DNA from: Chloroflexota bacterium
GTDB lineage: Bacteria; Chloroflexota; Anaerolineae; 4572-78; J111
NCBI GenBank assembly: GCA_016860845.1
Contig: BOKF01000030.1
Span: forward strand, 1 to 64,000
Length of the DNA stretch: 64,000 nucleotides
Direction: 5' to 3'
The notes under the pieces were generated by a model that was not told where the DNA came from, ran no database searches, and saw nothing but the letters and a program-made list of their open reading frames with translations. Positions 1 through 8,651 of the stretch are shown here, in pieces. How positions within the stretch are numbered: the stretch's first letter is position 1; every line of letters begins with the position of its first letter. Made by a program: the position numbers and the translations under genes.

Positions 1-1180
1 TGCTTGCCAGGTATTCCGACGGGTGGATCTGGAAGGCGCTGAAGGCCACTTTCGAGGGAAAGGCCACGTCCGGCGCGCACAGGCTGAACTTGACCGTCAA
101 GTCGTCCACCGCTTCGATGCTCTTGAACTCGCCCCCGTATTCACAGCCCGCTGCCGCCGCCGCTTCTGCTTCTGCCGTTGCTTCAGCCGAGACTTCCTCG
201 GTGGCGTAAGCGCCGGGACCAATGTCATCATAGGTCAACTGAAATTCATCCGAGAAAAACTTTTGGGCCAGGGCATCCAATGTGCCATCTTCCCGCATGG
301 CGGCCAGGGCCATGTTGACCGGCTCAACCAGATCGCTGCCTTTGGGGAAGATAAAACCCAACTCATCGCTTTTCATCGAGTCGCCAACCAATTTTACCTT
401 GTCGGCGTTAGCCCCCACATAACCCTGCCCTGCTGTTTCCTCAGCCATCACCGCATCCACATCACCGGCGATCAGGGCTTGCACCGCAACCCCAAAATCA
501 TCAAAGGGTTGGATGCGTTGCTCACCCACTAATTCAACGGCGGTATCGTAATTAGTGGTGCCGGTCACGGCTCCTACCCGCAGTTCAGAATTAGCGGCCA
601 AAGCTTCCGGGCCGTCAAAGCGATCTTCGTCAACCCGGGCCAAAATGCGTTGATTCACACTGATATAACCATCCGAAAAGTCTACCTCTTTGGCCCGCTC
701 TTCGGTAATGGTAATGCCGTCCGCCGCTGCATCAAATTGTCCCTGGCTCACGGCAGCAATCATGCCATCCCAGGCCTGCTCCACAAACGTGGGTTTGCAG
801 TTCAAGCGTTTGCAAATCTCGGCCCAAGCGTCATAATCCCAACCGCCCGGCTCGCCGGTCTGCAAATTAACATAGTTGAAGGGCAAATAAGCATTTTCGA
901 TAGCAACCGTTACTTCGCGACCGCCCAGGTCGGGCAGAGCGCCCTCGGCTGCGGCCGCTTCTTCGGTGGCGGCGGCTTCAGTAGGCGCAGCCTCTTCGGT
1001 AGCGGCTGGTTGTTCAGTCACAGCTTCTTGGGTAGGCGCCGCTTCAGCCGGTTTTTCTTCCACTGGCGCCGCTGGTTCAGCAGGCTTTTCTTGAGCCGGT
1101 GCAGCCGGCTGAGCGCCACAGGCTGCGATCAAGGCCACCAGAACTAACAGACTTAATAAGCCAAATAATTTTTTATTCAT
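1..1180 (-). CDS. Substrate-binding lipoprotein, SBP_bac_3 fused to SBP_bac_5-like part (3' partial)
   Basis: Read on the minus strand from ATG at 1180, open to the window edge (at least 393 aa). The N-terminus has a lipoprotein signal (MNKKLFGLL..., lipobox LIAAC) and an Ala/Pro/Glu linker. A complete amino-acid-type periplasmic binding domain (SBP_bac_3) follows, with the family motif [19 protein letters not shown] and an end near KFFSDEFQL. After a second Ala/Glu linker comes [21 protein letters not shown] and [10 protein letters not shown], which resembles an internal strand-helix stretch of oligopeptide-binding proteins (SBP_bac_5). The product therefore looks like two binding-protein folds in one chain; its C-terminal half lies outside the window. 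Ribosome site GGAGGAG lies about 8 bases upstream. Role: extracytoplasmic solute capture for an ABC importer, substrate unknown. The SBP_bac_5 assignment is from motif memory and less certain than the SBP_bac_3 one. Confidence 0.85.
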   Translation of the reverse strand, partial: MNKKLFGLLSLLVLVALIAACGAQPAAPAQEKPAEPAAPVEEKPAEAAPTQEAVTEQPAATEEAAPTEAAATEEAAAAEGALPDLGGREVTVAIENAYLPFNYVNLQTGEPGGWDYDAWAEICKRLNCKPTFVEQAWDGMIAAVSQGQFDAAADGITITEERAKEVDFSDGYISVNQRILARVDEDRFDGPEALAANSELRVGAVTGTTNYDTAVELVGEQRIQPFDDFGVAVQALIAGDVDAVMAEETAGQGYVGANADKVKLVGDSMKSDELGFIFPKGSDLVEPVNMALAAMREDGTLDALAQKFFSDEFQLTYDDIGPGAYATEEVSAEATAEAEAAAAAGCEYGGEFKSIEAVDDLTVKFSLCAPDVAFPSKVAFSAFQIHPSEYLAS

Positions 1181-1265
1181 TTCTTAACTCCTCCAAAGTA
1201 ATACAATGGTTAGGTAGAAACGGATGGGATAATTCCCGGAGTGACACTAAATTTTTTAACCGCAT
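1173..1265 (-). other. Possible 30-codon leader ORF overlapping the SBP start
   Basis: In the leader of the lipoprotein gene the transcript contains AAAGGAGGTGATG, an essentially full-length match to the anti-Shine-Dalgarno. The ATG embedded in it opens 30 codons that end in a TAA overlapping the lipoprotein ATG, so the two would be translationally coupled. Spacing of the SD to that ATG is only about 2 bases, which argues against efficient initiation. It may instead be a standby or pausing site. Confidence 0.2.
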
Positions 1266-1307
1266 CACCTCCTTTAAACCAAATCAAATGAGCAAAACGG
1301 GACAAAC

Positions 1308-1336
1308 ATTCTACAATTGGGCCGAATTTTTTGCAA
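1308..1336 (-). promoter_or_regulatory. Sigma70-type promoter for the SBP fusion gene
   Basis: On the minus strand TTGCAA (1336-1331), a 17-base spacer and TAGAAT (1313-1308). It leaves a leader of about 120 bases before the ATG at 1180. Confidence 0.55.
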
Positions 1337-1342
1337 GACAGG

Positions 1343-3895
1343 TCAACGGATCGCCACCCGGCTACCGTCGGGGGTTTTCCAAATCTCAATCCGTACCGGA
1401 AAAGCATCTTTCAATTCGTCAATGTGGGTGATGACAATGATCTTTTCAAAATCATCCTGAATGGCGTTGATCGCTTCAACCAGCCGCTCCCGGCCCTGTA
1501 CGTCCTGGGTGCCGAACCCTTCATCCATGACCAGGGTTTGCAGGCGCGCCCCGGCCCGGCGAGCCAGGACCTTGCTCAAAGCCACGCGCACGGCAAAATT
1601 GACCCGGAAGGCTTCGCCGCCGGAGTAGAGTTCATAATCACGGCTGCCCATCTCGTCGGAGATGCGGATGTCAAGGGTTTCGATGGTGCTGTCGCCGCTT
1701 TTGGCCTCCCGCTGGGTTTCAAAACGGACGTGCATGCGGCTGTCGGTCATCCGGGCCAGCAGTTTATTGGCTTCGTCCTCAATTTCGGGGATGGCGCTCT
1801 CGATCAGCAGGGCCTGGACGCCTTTCTTGCCAAAAGCCACCTGCAACTCCCGGTAAAGTCCCAGCGCCTCGCGCACTTGTTGGAGTTTGTCTTCCAACTC
1901 GCCGCGCCGCTTGGCCTGGTCGGCCAGGTACTTGAGCTGCTGCTTGGTTGTTGCCACTTTGTCACGGGCCAGACGTTCTTCCCGCTGCAAGCGGTCGAAC
2001 TCTTCGCCGGCCTGGTTAAGGCGGACGCGCAGCTCCGGCAAATCTTTGGTCTCTTCTTCCAGTTTGGCCACCTGTTCCTGGTCCTTAGCAATTTGTTCCA
2101 GCAGACGGACCTGGCGGCTGCTTTCTTTTTTCAGCCGTTCTTCTTCCCTGGGCAGAGCTTTCTCTGCCTCAATCAAGGCGCGGCCTTGCTCCTCAAAATG
2201 GGCCAGACTGTCAACCACGGCCCGAGCTTGTTGGTGCGCTGCACTATCGTAGCCCAGGGCAGCCAATTCAGCTTGAACTTCGCTCAATTGGGCGACAACA
2301 TCTGCTGCGAAGGCTTGCGTGCCCAACTGCTGCTGCAAGCTGGCCTGTCGCACCTGGATAGCGGCCAAATCAAGCACCGCAGCCTCGGCCTCGGCCAATG
2401 ACTGCTCCAGGCGAGCCACTTTCCCTTGCACCGCGGCTAAACTGCGCAACTGCCACTCCGCTTCAGCCGTTTGCTGCTGCAAGAGTTCGCGCTGTTCGAC
2501 AATTTGGCGCAGCCGGGCCTGATTATCGCGGTAAGTTTTGCCCTTCGTCGTGCCCTGGTTCTGGAATTGGGCGGCCACCTCGGCGCGATGCGTTTCGTCA
2601 AGCGGGCGCTGGCAGACCGGGCAGCTCGAACCGGCGCCTGATAATTGGGTCAGCTTGGCTTTCAGCTCGTCCATTTCGACTTTAAGCTGCCTGTTTTGCT
2701 CCTCCAGCCGGGCGGCTTCTTCCTTTATATCGGTCAGTGTTTGGCGGTGAGCTTCTCGTTCCATTTCCAGGGCTTGCAAAGCGGCTAACTCAGTCCGGGC
2801 TTCATTTAATTGGTCCCGCTGAGTCTCCAGCGCCGCTGCCTTGGGGCTAAGCAAGTTGACCGTAGCGCTGACCTGGGCCAGGTCCGCTTCAAGTTTTGCC
2901 CGGGCCTCGGCTAAAGCTCGTTCCAATTCGTTTTTGCGTTCGGACAATTTGAACGACTCGTGCAAACGCCGCTCCCACTCGGCGACCTGCTCTCTGGCCT
3001 GTTTTAGGCTTTCCAGGCCGCTTTCGATGTCGGCGCGGTGGGCCAGCATCTCCCGGCATTGCTCAAGCTGAGCCTGAACAGCCTCAATGGTTCTGGCTGT
3101 CTCTTCAACATCCAGTTGGGTCCGGCTGAGACGGTCGCACAGGTCGTCGAGCTGGCGTTGCTTGTAGTCAATGGCCCGGTAGCGCTCGCGCAGAGTATCC
3201 ATCTCTTTTTCGGCTGTCTGCCGGGCTTGGCTCAACTCGTCGGCGGCGCGCTGCGCCTCGACCAGTTCGGTTTGATAGCGCGGCTCTTGGGCCAGCTCCT
3301 GTTCAATCCGGTTAACCTCAGCCACGATGATATTGGCCTCATTCTCCCTGGCTGCCGCCCGTGCCTTGGCCCGCTCGGCGTACTCATCGTAGATTTGCAG
3401 CCCCAGGATGTCGCCCAGGATTTTCTTGCGTTCGCCCGGCGGCTTGGTGGTAAACTCGTCGGCCCGGCCCTGCAGCAGAAAAGCGGAATTAATGAAGGTG
3501 TCGTAATCCAGGCGCATCAGTTGGTTGATTTTGATTTGGGTGGCCCGGAGGTTGCTTTCGGTCAGGGTGCGCCAGCCCCCGGCGTCGGCCACGTGCAGGC
3601 TCAGGTCGCTGCGGCCTTTGCGGCTGGCGTCGCGCTTACGGATAATGCGATACACATCACGGTTGAGATCAAAGGTATATTCCACCTCCATCTCGGTCTG
3701 GCCCAGGCAAATCAAGTCGTCGTCTCGCTTGGCCCTGGCCTTGCCCCACAAGGCCCAGGTAATCGCATCCAGCAGGCTGCTTTTGCCGGCTCCATTTTCG
3801 CCGGTCAGCGCCGCCAGGCGAATCCCTTGAAAATCAAGCATGGCCTCGCTGTGATAGGCCATAAAATTACGCAGTTTTAGGCTAACTGGAACCAC
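1343..3895 (-). CDS. sbcC: SbcC/Rad50-family DNA repair ATPase
   Basis: 850 aa, the ATPase half of an SbcCD/Mre11-Rad50-type complex that tethers and trims DNA ends in the cytoplasm. Walker A GENGAGKSS sits near residues 32-40. Long Gln/Glu-rich coiled coils flank a zinc hook CPVC near residue 440. The ABC signature is YSGGEAF, followed by Walker B LVMDEGFG near residue 787. Start is GTG at 3895, preceded by AGGAG 8 bases away. No SbcD/Mre11 nuclease gene is adjacent: the downstream neighbour is the binding protein and the upstream gene is divergent, so the partner must be encoded elsewhere. Length is slightly short for SbcC (about 1000 aa) and close to bacterial/archaeal Rad50-like forms. 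Confidence 0.93.
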   Translation of the reverse strand: MVPVSLKLRNFMAYHSEAMLDFQGIRLAALTGENGAGKSSLLDAITWALWGKARAKRDDDLICLGQTEMEVEYTFDLNRDVYRIIRKRDASRKGRSDLSLHVADAGGWRTLTESNLRATQIKINQLMRLDYDTFINSAFLLQGRADEFTTKPPGERKKILGDILGLQIYDEYAERAKARAAARENEANIIVAEVNRIEQELAQEPRYQTELVEAQRAADELSQARQTAEKEMDTLRERYRAIDYKQRQLDDLCDRLSRTQLDVEETARTIEAVQAQLEQCREMLAHRADIESGLESLKQAREQVAEWERRLHESFKLSERKNELERALAEARAKLEADLAQVSATVNLLSPKAAALETQRDQLNEARTELAALQALEMEREAHRQTLTDIKEEAARLEEQNRQLKVEMDELKAKLTQLSGAGSSCPVCQRPLDETHRAEVAAQFQNQGTTKGKTYRDNQARLRQIVEQRELLQQQTAEAEWQLRSLAAVQGKVARLEQSLAEAEAAVLDLAAIQVRQASLQQQLGTQAFAADVVAQLSEVQAELAALGYDSAAHQQARAVVDSLAHFEEQGRALIEAEKALPREEERLKKESSRQVRLLEQIAKDQEQVAKLEEETKDLPELRVRLNQAGEEFDRLQREERLARDKVATTKQQLKYLADQAKRRGELEDKLQQVREALGLYRELQVAFGKKGVQALLIESAIPEIEDEANKLLARMTDSRMHVRFETQREAKSGDSTIETLDIRISDEMGSRDYELYSGGEAFRVNFAVRVALSKVLARRAGARLQTLVMDEGFGTQDVQGRERLVEAINAIQDDFEKIIVITHIDELKDAFPVRIEIWKTPDGSRVAIR

Positions 3896-3933
3896 TGTTA
3901 ACTCCTGTCCGAAGGATCAATGTCAACTAAGAA

Positions 3934-3980
3934 ACCCGACACAGGACACTTTACCCGTGACACATGATACCCGACATGTT
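3934..3980. repeat. Short tandem-like intergenic repeat (CCCGACAC/ACCCGTGACAC units)
   Basis: Degenerate units of ACCCGACAC, GGACAC and ACCCGTGACACATG recur between the divergent sbcC and PKD/LysM genes. No function is visible; it resembles the other intergenic repeat tracts in this window. Confidence 0.4.
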
Positions 3981-4052
3981 ACCACGCTCCTGCCGCCGGG
4001 GCAATTAAATTGCGCGGGAGACTTCTTGCCAGACAGGTTTGCGCGAAGTATG

Positions 4053-4082
4053 TTGACATAATTTACATTATTATGGTATACT
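4053..4082 (+). promoter_or_regulatory. Promoter for PKD/LysM protein
   Basis: TTGACA at 4053-4058, an 18-base spacer, and TATACT at 4077-4082, about 50 bases before the ATG at 4131. Confidence 0.6.
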
Positions 4083-4130
4083 TAAAATTATCTCTATTTA
4101 TAGCATTTAGTCTATAGGAGGAGTGTGGTC

Positions 4131-5462
4131 ATGACTGCTAACCGCGATCTTGATGAAGATGGAGTTGTGGAAGCAGACGAAGAAGAGATAGACGAGGCGC
4201 CGAGAAGAAGCAGTCCATTACGCCTGATTTTACTTATCCTGTTAGCCCTGGTTGGGCTGTGCGTGCTCTGTTATCTGGGTTCCCGGCTCTTGGGGAATAA
4301 CTTGCTTGGCGCTCTGCCGATTCCAGGCCTTCCCGGCCAGCCAACGGCAACGTCTGCACCTGTTGCGCTCGACACACCGACCCTGGCTCCGACAGATGCC
4401 ACGGTTGTTCCCCCTGTTGACACCACCGAACCTTCGCCCACCGAGCAGCCGGGAGTGACGACAGAGCCTCTGCCCACTACAGAACAACCTGGGGCGACAA
4501 CCGAGCCTCCTCCCGCGACTGAAGAAGTGCCTCCCCCCGTCACCGAAGAGCCAGGTGCCACCGAGGAACCGCTTCCGCCCGCCACTGAGGAGCCAGGCGC
4601 TACCGAGGAACCGCTGGTGACGGTAGAGCCAACCCAGGATATGATTGACGAGCATGGCGGCGAACTGCCGACGGAAGAACCGACCGCTACCGCCACCACG
4701 CAGCCCGTGCCCGGCCCAACCGTCACCCCAACCACGGGTCCGGCGCCCGGTACGACGCCGCAGCCGGACTGCTCCGCCAACACGCCGCCTGCGGCTGATG
4801 CGGGCGATCCCTACACGGCGATGATGGGCAAAGGTCAGGCTTTTGTCACCCTTGATGGCAGCGGCTCCAGCGACCCGGACGGTACAATTACCACCTTTGA
4901 ATGGGATTTTGGCGATGGCGAAACGGACAGCGGCCAGAGCGTCACCCACGGTTACAGCAGCACCGGCATGTTTGAAGTCACCTTGACTGTGACCGATAAC
5001 TGCAGTGCGACTGCCGAGGACAAGGTTGAGGTTACCGTCACCGGCCCAACCCCGCCGGCGCCAGGAACCGGCACACCCACAACCCAGCCTCAGCCCAACC
5101 CGTCGGCTACGCCTGTTTCCGGGGCGCCAGACGGCACGGTGGGCTTCTGCTACCGGGTGCGGCCGGGGAATACCCTCACCGGCATTGCCAATTACTTCGG
5201 TGTGGCCTTACCTCTCCTGGCCGAAGTGAATGGAGTTAGCCCGGCTTACTATGTTATCGCCGGCCAGGGGATATTCGTACCGACCGGTGAAGTCCAGCCC
5301 GGTCCCAATGTGTACGAAGTTCAGCCCGGTGACACGCTGGACAGCATTGCCTTCCAATGTGGTTTATCCACAGCCAAACTCGCCAGCGCCAACGGCCTGA
5401 CGCCGGTCCAAAGTTTGACCCCTGGGCAGTTTTTGGGTATTCCATTATGGAGCTGGTATTAA
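4131..5462 (+). CDS. Membrane-anchored PKD and double-LysM surface protein
   Basis: 443 aa. ATG at 4131 is preferred over GTG at 4125 because GGAGG (4117-4121) is 9 bases from the ATG and only 3 from the GTG. Order: acidic cytosolic tail (residues 1-30), one transmembrane helix (LRLILLILLALVGLCVL, about 30-50), a long Thr/Pro/Glu-rich stalk with TEEPGATEEP-type repeats (about 60-215), a PKD domain (about 220-305, WDFGDGETDSG), another Pro/Thr linker, and two LysM domains at the C-terminus (YRVRPGNTLTGIANYFG and YEVQPGDTLDSIAFQCG). LysM modules bind peptidoglycan or chitin-like glycans, so the protein probably tethers the membrane to the wall or to an outer glycan. It is followed by a dispersed repeat and a second stalked surface protein. 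Molecular target unknown. Confidence 0.9.
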   Translation: MTANRDLDEDGVVEADEEEIDEAPRRSSPLRLILLILLALVGLCVLCYLGSRLLGNNLLGALPIPGLPGQPTATSAPVALDTPTLAPTDATVVPPVDTTEPSPTEQPGVTTEPLPTTEQPGATTEPPPATEEVPPPVTEEPGATEEPLPPATEEPGATEEPLVTVEPTQDMIDEHGGELPTEEPTATATTQPVPGPTVTPTTGPAPGTTPQPDCSANTPPAADAGDPYTAMMGKGQAFVTLDGSGSSDPDGTITTFEWDFGDGETDSGQSVTHGYSSTGMFEVTLTVTDNCSATAEDKVEVTVTGPTPPAPGTGTPTTQPQPNPSATPVSGAPDGTVGFCYRVRPGNTLTGIANYFGVALPLLAEVNGVSPAYYVIAGQGIFVPTGEVQPGPNVYEVQPGDTLDSIAFQCGLSTAKLASANGLTPVQSLTPGQFLGIPLWSWY

Positions 5463-5485
5463 ACGGGTAAAGATTTTTGCTCACA

Positions 5486-5587
5486 GGTCATTCTGAACGA
5501 AGCGCAGCGGAGCGAGGAATCCCCCAGATATTGACTTTAAACCAAGTTAGAGGGATTTTTCGCTTCCGCTGGCCGCTCAAAATGGCA
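5486..5587. repeat. Dispersed inverted repeat, family A
   Basis: The left arm GTCATTCTGAACGAAGCG continues with an AGCGGAGCGAGGAATC stretch. The imperfect complementary right arm reads GGGATTTTTCGCTTCCGCT and ends near GCCGCTCAAAATGGC. A second copy lies at 19588-19696. Confidence 0.7.
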
Positions 5588-5604
5588 GTTTCTGGAGAAC
5601 GTCC

Positions 5605-6774
5605 ATGGATATGGAAGCAATCAGAGAAAACCCCCGGCGTATGATCCTGATCGGGTTGGTCCTATTGGTGCTCGTCTGCCTGGTCGCTGTGCTGATTTTC
5701 AGAATCTTCACGGCCGGCGAGGAGGTGGTCGGTGGCAATACGCCTACTCCCACCGCAGCAGCAACCGAAGAACCCACCCCGACAGCCACCCCAGCCGAAG
5801 AGGCCACGGCTACACCGACCCGCGTTCTCTCAGAAGAGACGGTGACCGTAACCGTCGTTCCTTTCTCCCAGGAAACCACCACCCCTACCCCTACCCCTAC
5901 GCCGACCGCTGCCCCACCCACTTCGACCCCGACCAGGCCTGCTCCCACCCCGGCAGCTCCGGTAGTGACTAGCAGCGGCCCTCAACCAGGTGAGATCAAA
6001 AATTTACTCAAGAACGGAGATTTTGAACAGGGCTTTGACCAGAGAGGTGTAGCCCTGGAATGGGAGCCTTTTAGAAACGACAGCTTTCAGGCCATCTATA
6101 CCAATGAAACGTTCCCCTACGTCGAGTCCGGCTCCAACGCCCAGCGGATTACTATCGCCGGGGCAACACAGTACAATCGTTATGCCGGGATTTATCAGCA
6201 GGTTGAGGTTGTGCCGAACGAGGTTTACACCCTAACCTTGCACGGTCAAATTCGGAGCGGCCAGGGCGATGTCAACCAGAGCAGTTACGGTTACCGCACC
6301 CAGTACGCCGTCAGCCAGACCGGTTTACAGAATTGGCAAAATGTGGCGGAGGGTGATTGGGTTGAACTGCCCTGGGATGAACAACTGCTCAACGCCTCGG
6401 TAACAAAGTTTTACAGTTTTACCACCACCATTGCACCCACCTCACCCAGGATTACGCTGTTTGTGCGGGGCTGGAACAAGTGGCCCGATCAAAGCGAGGC
6501 CCAATACACCTTCGACAGTTTCAGCCTCGTTGGCCCATCCTCTGTGGCTGCGCCACCCCTCCAAACCAGCGCCGGCGGGGCCGGAACGACCGTCACCACC
6601 ACGACCACAGCTACAGGCCCCACAACCGGTGATCAGATGGTAGACAAAGGGCTGCCTACAACCGGCGCGGATGAAGGCCAGACCCTCATCCAGGATGGGC
6701 GTTTCTGGGGCGGCCTGTTAATTTTGCTTTTGTTAGCGGCCGGAGCCGTTTACCGGGCTAAATGGGGATATTGA
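5605..6774 (+). CDS. Stalked beta-sandwich surface protein with C-terminal LPTTG
   Basis: 389 aa. ATG at 5605 has GGAG 7 bases upstream. A short cytosolic N-terminus precedes one transmembrane helix (LIGLVLLVLVCLVAVLIF), then a Thr/Pro/Glu stalk including a TPTPTPTPT run. A region starting NLLKNGDFEQGF (about residue 135) looks like a carbohydrate-binding-module-type jelly roll (about 135-310). The tail carries LPTTGADEG, a second hydrophobic segment (FWGGLLILLLLAAGAVY) and RAKWGY, which resembles a sortase sorting signal. The spacer between LPTTG and the helix is longer than usual. No catalytic motif is recognised. With the preceding PKD/LysM gene it forms a surface-protein pair. Family assignment of the sandwich is tentative. 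Confidence 0.85.
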   Translation: MDMEAIRENPRRMILIGLVLLVLVCLVAVLIFRIFTAGEEVVGGNTPTPTAAATEEPTPTATPAEEATATPTRVLSEETVTVTVVPFSQETTTPTPTPTPTAAPPTSTPTRPAPTPAAPVVTSSGPQPGEIKNLLKNGDFEQGFDQRGVALEWEPFRNDSFQAIYTNETFPYVESGSNAQRITIAGATQYNRYAGIYQQVEVVPNEVYTLTLHGQIRSGQGDVNQSSYGYRTQYAVSQTGLQNWQNVAEGDWVELPWDEQLLNASVTKFYSFTTTIAPTSPRITLFVRGWNKWPDQSEAQYTFDSFSLVGPSSVAAPPLQTSAGGAGTTVTTTTTATGPTTGDQMVDKGLPTTGADEGQTLIQDGRFWGGLLILLLLAAGAVYRAKWGY

Positions 6775-6850
6775 TGAAGCGAAGAGGCGAGGACGCGAGG
6801 GAATTTCTTCGCCTCCTCGCCTCTCTATGCTTCACTTCATGCCTCATCGC
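6772..6850. repeat. Dispersed repeat, family B (GAGGCGAGGACGCGAGG)
   Basis: GAAGCGAAGAGGCGAGGACGCGAGG followed by the complementary TTCGCCTCCTCGCCTCTC and a run of CTTCATGCCTCATCGCTTC. The same sequence style recurs at 11025-11150 and 12003-12020. Its right end supplies the last codons and stop of the kinase ending at 6844. Confidence 0.65.
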
Positions 6851-7932
6851 TTCATCTCTTCGTATCTTTGGCGCAACTGCTCCCGTGACGCCGTACCGGT
6901 CGTACCTATCTGTTGAATCGTAATCGAGGCGGCCACGTTACCGATAAAAGCCGCTTCGGCGACTGTCCCGCCCGCGCTTAGTCCCGCTACCACTCCCGCC
7001 ATCACACTATCCCCTGCTCCAACCACATCAATTTCACCAGAGACGGGCATGCCCCGCACATGCTCAAAACCGTTCTCTGTGACCACCAAAATTCCCTGTG
7101 GGCCCAACGTGACCAAAACCGGCTTTTGATTCTGGGCGAATAGAGCCTCACCCCACGCATGAGCCAACATCAATCCATCATCCCCACCATAATCTCCGAC
7201 CTTCCAACCTTCCAACCTTCCAGCCCTCCAATCCTCCAATCCTCCAACGGCTTCTCGCGCCTCATGCATATTTGGCTTAATGATCACCCGCTCAAACTCG
7301 CCAATCCGCACCCGTGAGTCGGCGACAAAGATTTTGGTGGGGAATTGTTCAGCCAGCCGGGCCAGGGCTGCCCGTACTTTATCGGTGATAACCCCGCAGT
7401 TGCGCTCCTGCACCTGGTCGGCGATGACCACGCCGTCCACTGCCGGAACCAGCCGGTCAAGTTGAGCGATCACCGCCGCTTCCAAGTCGGCCGGCAGCGG
7501 CCGGCGATTCTTGATGTCGAGCCGGTTCAATTCCCGCTCCGGGCCGCCCGGCGTGGTTGAACGCAGCATGGGCTTGGTATAGGTCGGGGTGAAGCGCTCC
7601 GGCGTTTCGAGCAATGCCTCAGTATTAACCCCGCGTTGGCTCAAGCCCTGCTTTAAGTCAAAGCCTTCCCCATCTCGGCCAATCACCCCGACCACCGCTA
7701 CCTGGGTTTCCAGCGCCCGCAAATTCGAAACGACCGTCCCCGCCGCGCCGGGGCTGTGGCGAATTTCGACCACCTGGTAGGCTTCCAGCCCGGTTTCCAG
7801 GGAGATTTCACTCAGGGCGGGATCAAGGCTGAGGTATTTATCCAGAAAAAAATCCCCCACCACCAAGATATGGAGGGAGGGAAATTTTTCGAGAAGTCGG
7901 TTGAAGCGAAAACTATCCACACAGTTACCCAA
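6844..7932 (-). CDS. PfkB-family kinase, RfaE/HldE N-domain-like
   Basis: 362 aa from TTG at 7932; GTG at 7920 (358 aa) is an equally possible start and neither has a clear ribosome site. Opens ILVVGDFFLDKYL, has the Gly-rich HSPGAAGTVVSNL and GVIGRDGEG signatures, and ends with the PfkB motif VGAGDSVMAGVVAGLSAGG, which holds the catalytic Asp. Closest in style to the ADP-heptose/D-glycero-manno-heptose-7-phosphate kinase domain (RfaE), so it probably phosphorylates a sugar or sugar phosphate; no cytidylyltransferase domain is attached. Residues near 228-245 (VGGLEDWRAGRLEGWKVGD) are encoded by an intergenic-type repeat inserted in frame, and the C-terminal YEEMKR by family B repeat sequence. 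Confidence 0.85.
   Translation of the reverse strand: MGNCVDSFRFNRLLEKFPSLHILVVGDFFLDKYLSLDPALSEISLETGLEAYQVVEIRHSPGAAGTVVSNLRALETQVAVVGVIGRDGEGFDLKQGLSQRGVNTEALLETPERFTPTYTKPMLRSTTPGGPERELNRLDIKNRRPLPADLEAAVIAQLDRLVPAVDGVVIADQVQERNCGVITDKVRAALARLAEQFPTKIFVADSRVRIGEFERVIIKPNMHEAREAVGGLEDWRAGRLEGWKVGDYGGDDGLMLAHAWGEALFAQNQKPVLVTLGPQGILVVTENGFEHVRGMPVSGEIDVVGAGDSVMAGVVAGLSAGGTVAEAAFIGNVAASITIQQIGTTGTASREQLRQRYEEMKR
7201..7248. repeat. Family C repeat inserted in frame inside the PfkB gene
   Basis: CTTCCAACCTTCCAACCTTCC and CCTCCAATCCTCCAATCCTCC tracts, matching intergenic copies at 32775-32830 and 34113-34181. Here it is 48 bases long, a multiple of three, and translates as a Leu-Glu-Gly-Trp-Lys-type insert. 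Confidence 0.75.
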
Positions 7933-7942
7933 AAGTTTGATT

Positions 7943-8347
7943 TTACTCTATTCCTAAAATCTCGGCGGGTTTCATGGGGCTGCGCTTCGTCCGGTTAAAA
8001 TCCTCGTCGAAGCTGACCAAGACAGCAGCATATTTTTCAGCCGCCACATACTGATAAGCATCGTCGAAATCAAGGCTGAATGTATCCATAACCTCGACTA
8101 ATCGTTGCATCTCTGCTGGCTCTAAAGAGACAAGGCTGACTTCTCCATCAAGAAACACGTCCTGGACGAAGCGTAACAACTCTTCGGCACGCTGCAGCCG
8201 ACTGAGGACTACACCAATCGAATGAAAGGAAAAATCGGTGATCAAGAGTTGGTCCGATGGCACTTGATCAAGAAGCCGCCCCACTTCTTCCGATCTATCC
8301 TGATCAAGCAATCGCTCAAGCCAAATATTCGTATCAAGCAGATACAC
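7943..8347 (-). CDS. PIN-domain toxin (VapC-like)
   Basis: 134 aa, a putative Mg-dependent ribonuclease toxin. Acidic PIN residues visible: D in MYLLDTN, D-D in SLDFDDAYQ, and D in VSFDEDF. Its ATG at 8347 overlaps the stop codon of the antitoxin gene, the usual translationally coupled order (antitoxin first). Length is normal for VapC. The pair sits between a PfkB kinase and a conserved unknown, possibly as a small mobile module. RNA target unknown. Confidence 0.85.
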   Translation of the reverse strand: MYLLDTNIWLERLLDQDRSEEVGRLLDQVPSDQLLITDFSFHSIGVVLSRLQRAEELLRFVQDVFLDGEVSLVSLEPAEMQRLVEVMDTFSLDFDDAYQYVAAEKYAAVLVSFDEDFNRTKRSPMKPAEILGIE

Positions 8348-8565
8348 TAATCGCCTCGCCAGTCTAACGCCTGCTGTTGAAGATCTAAAGACGTATACTG
8401 ATCACGAAAATCACGTAAAGCACCTGCCCAGTCTTGGCGAAGTTTCTTGCCAGATTTTCGGCCATGCTTGGCCAATAAAAATTCAACAAAATCCCTAACT
8501 TCTGCTTGAACATCGGGTGGAAGCTCCTGCACAAGCTCGACCAGTGGTTTAATCGTTACGCTCAT
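8347..8565 (-). CDS. Antitoxin partner of PIN toxin (DUF2281-like)
   Basis: 72 aa from ATG at 8565, chosen because GGGAG precedes it; longer upstream in-frame codons lack a site. Begins MSVTIKPLVELVQELPPD followed by VQAEVRDFVEFLL, the helix pattern of short DUF2281/VapB-type antitoxins, with a polar C-terminal half that would wrap the toxin. No clear separate DNA-binding domain is visible. It overlaps the toxin gene at the stop/start. Confidence 0.75.
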   Translation of the reverse strand: MSVTIKPLVELVQELPPDVQAEVRDFVEFLLAKHGRKSGKKLRQDWAGALRDFRDQYTSLDLQQQALDWRGD

Positions 8566-8651
8566 AACAACACTCCCAATTGTTTTTCTACCAAACTCTT
8601 CTAATAATTTTATACGGAAGATGATTTTCGCCAATCTTGATTGTCAAAAAA

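Noticed and set aside
1331..3880. Long plus-strand open frames (356 and 280 codons)
   Set aside because: Antisense to sbcC, whose motifs are complete; composition is that of GC-rich shadow frames.
5878..5900. CCCCTAC tandem run as a regulatory microsatellite
   Set aside because: It encodes the Thr-Pro stalk of the surface protein and stays in frame.
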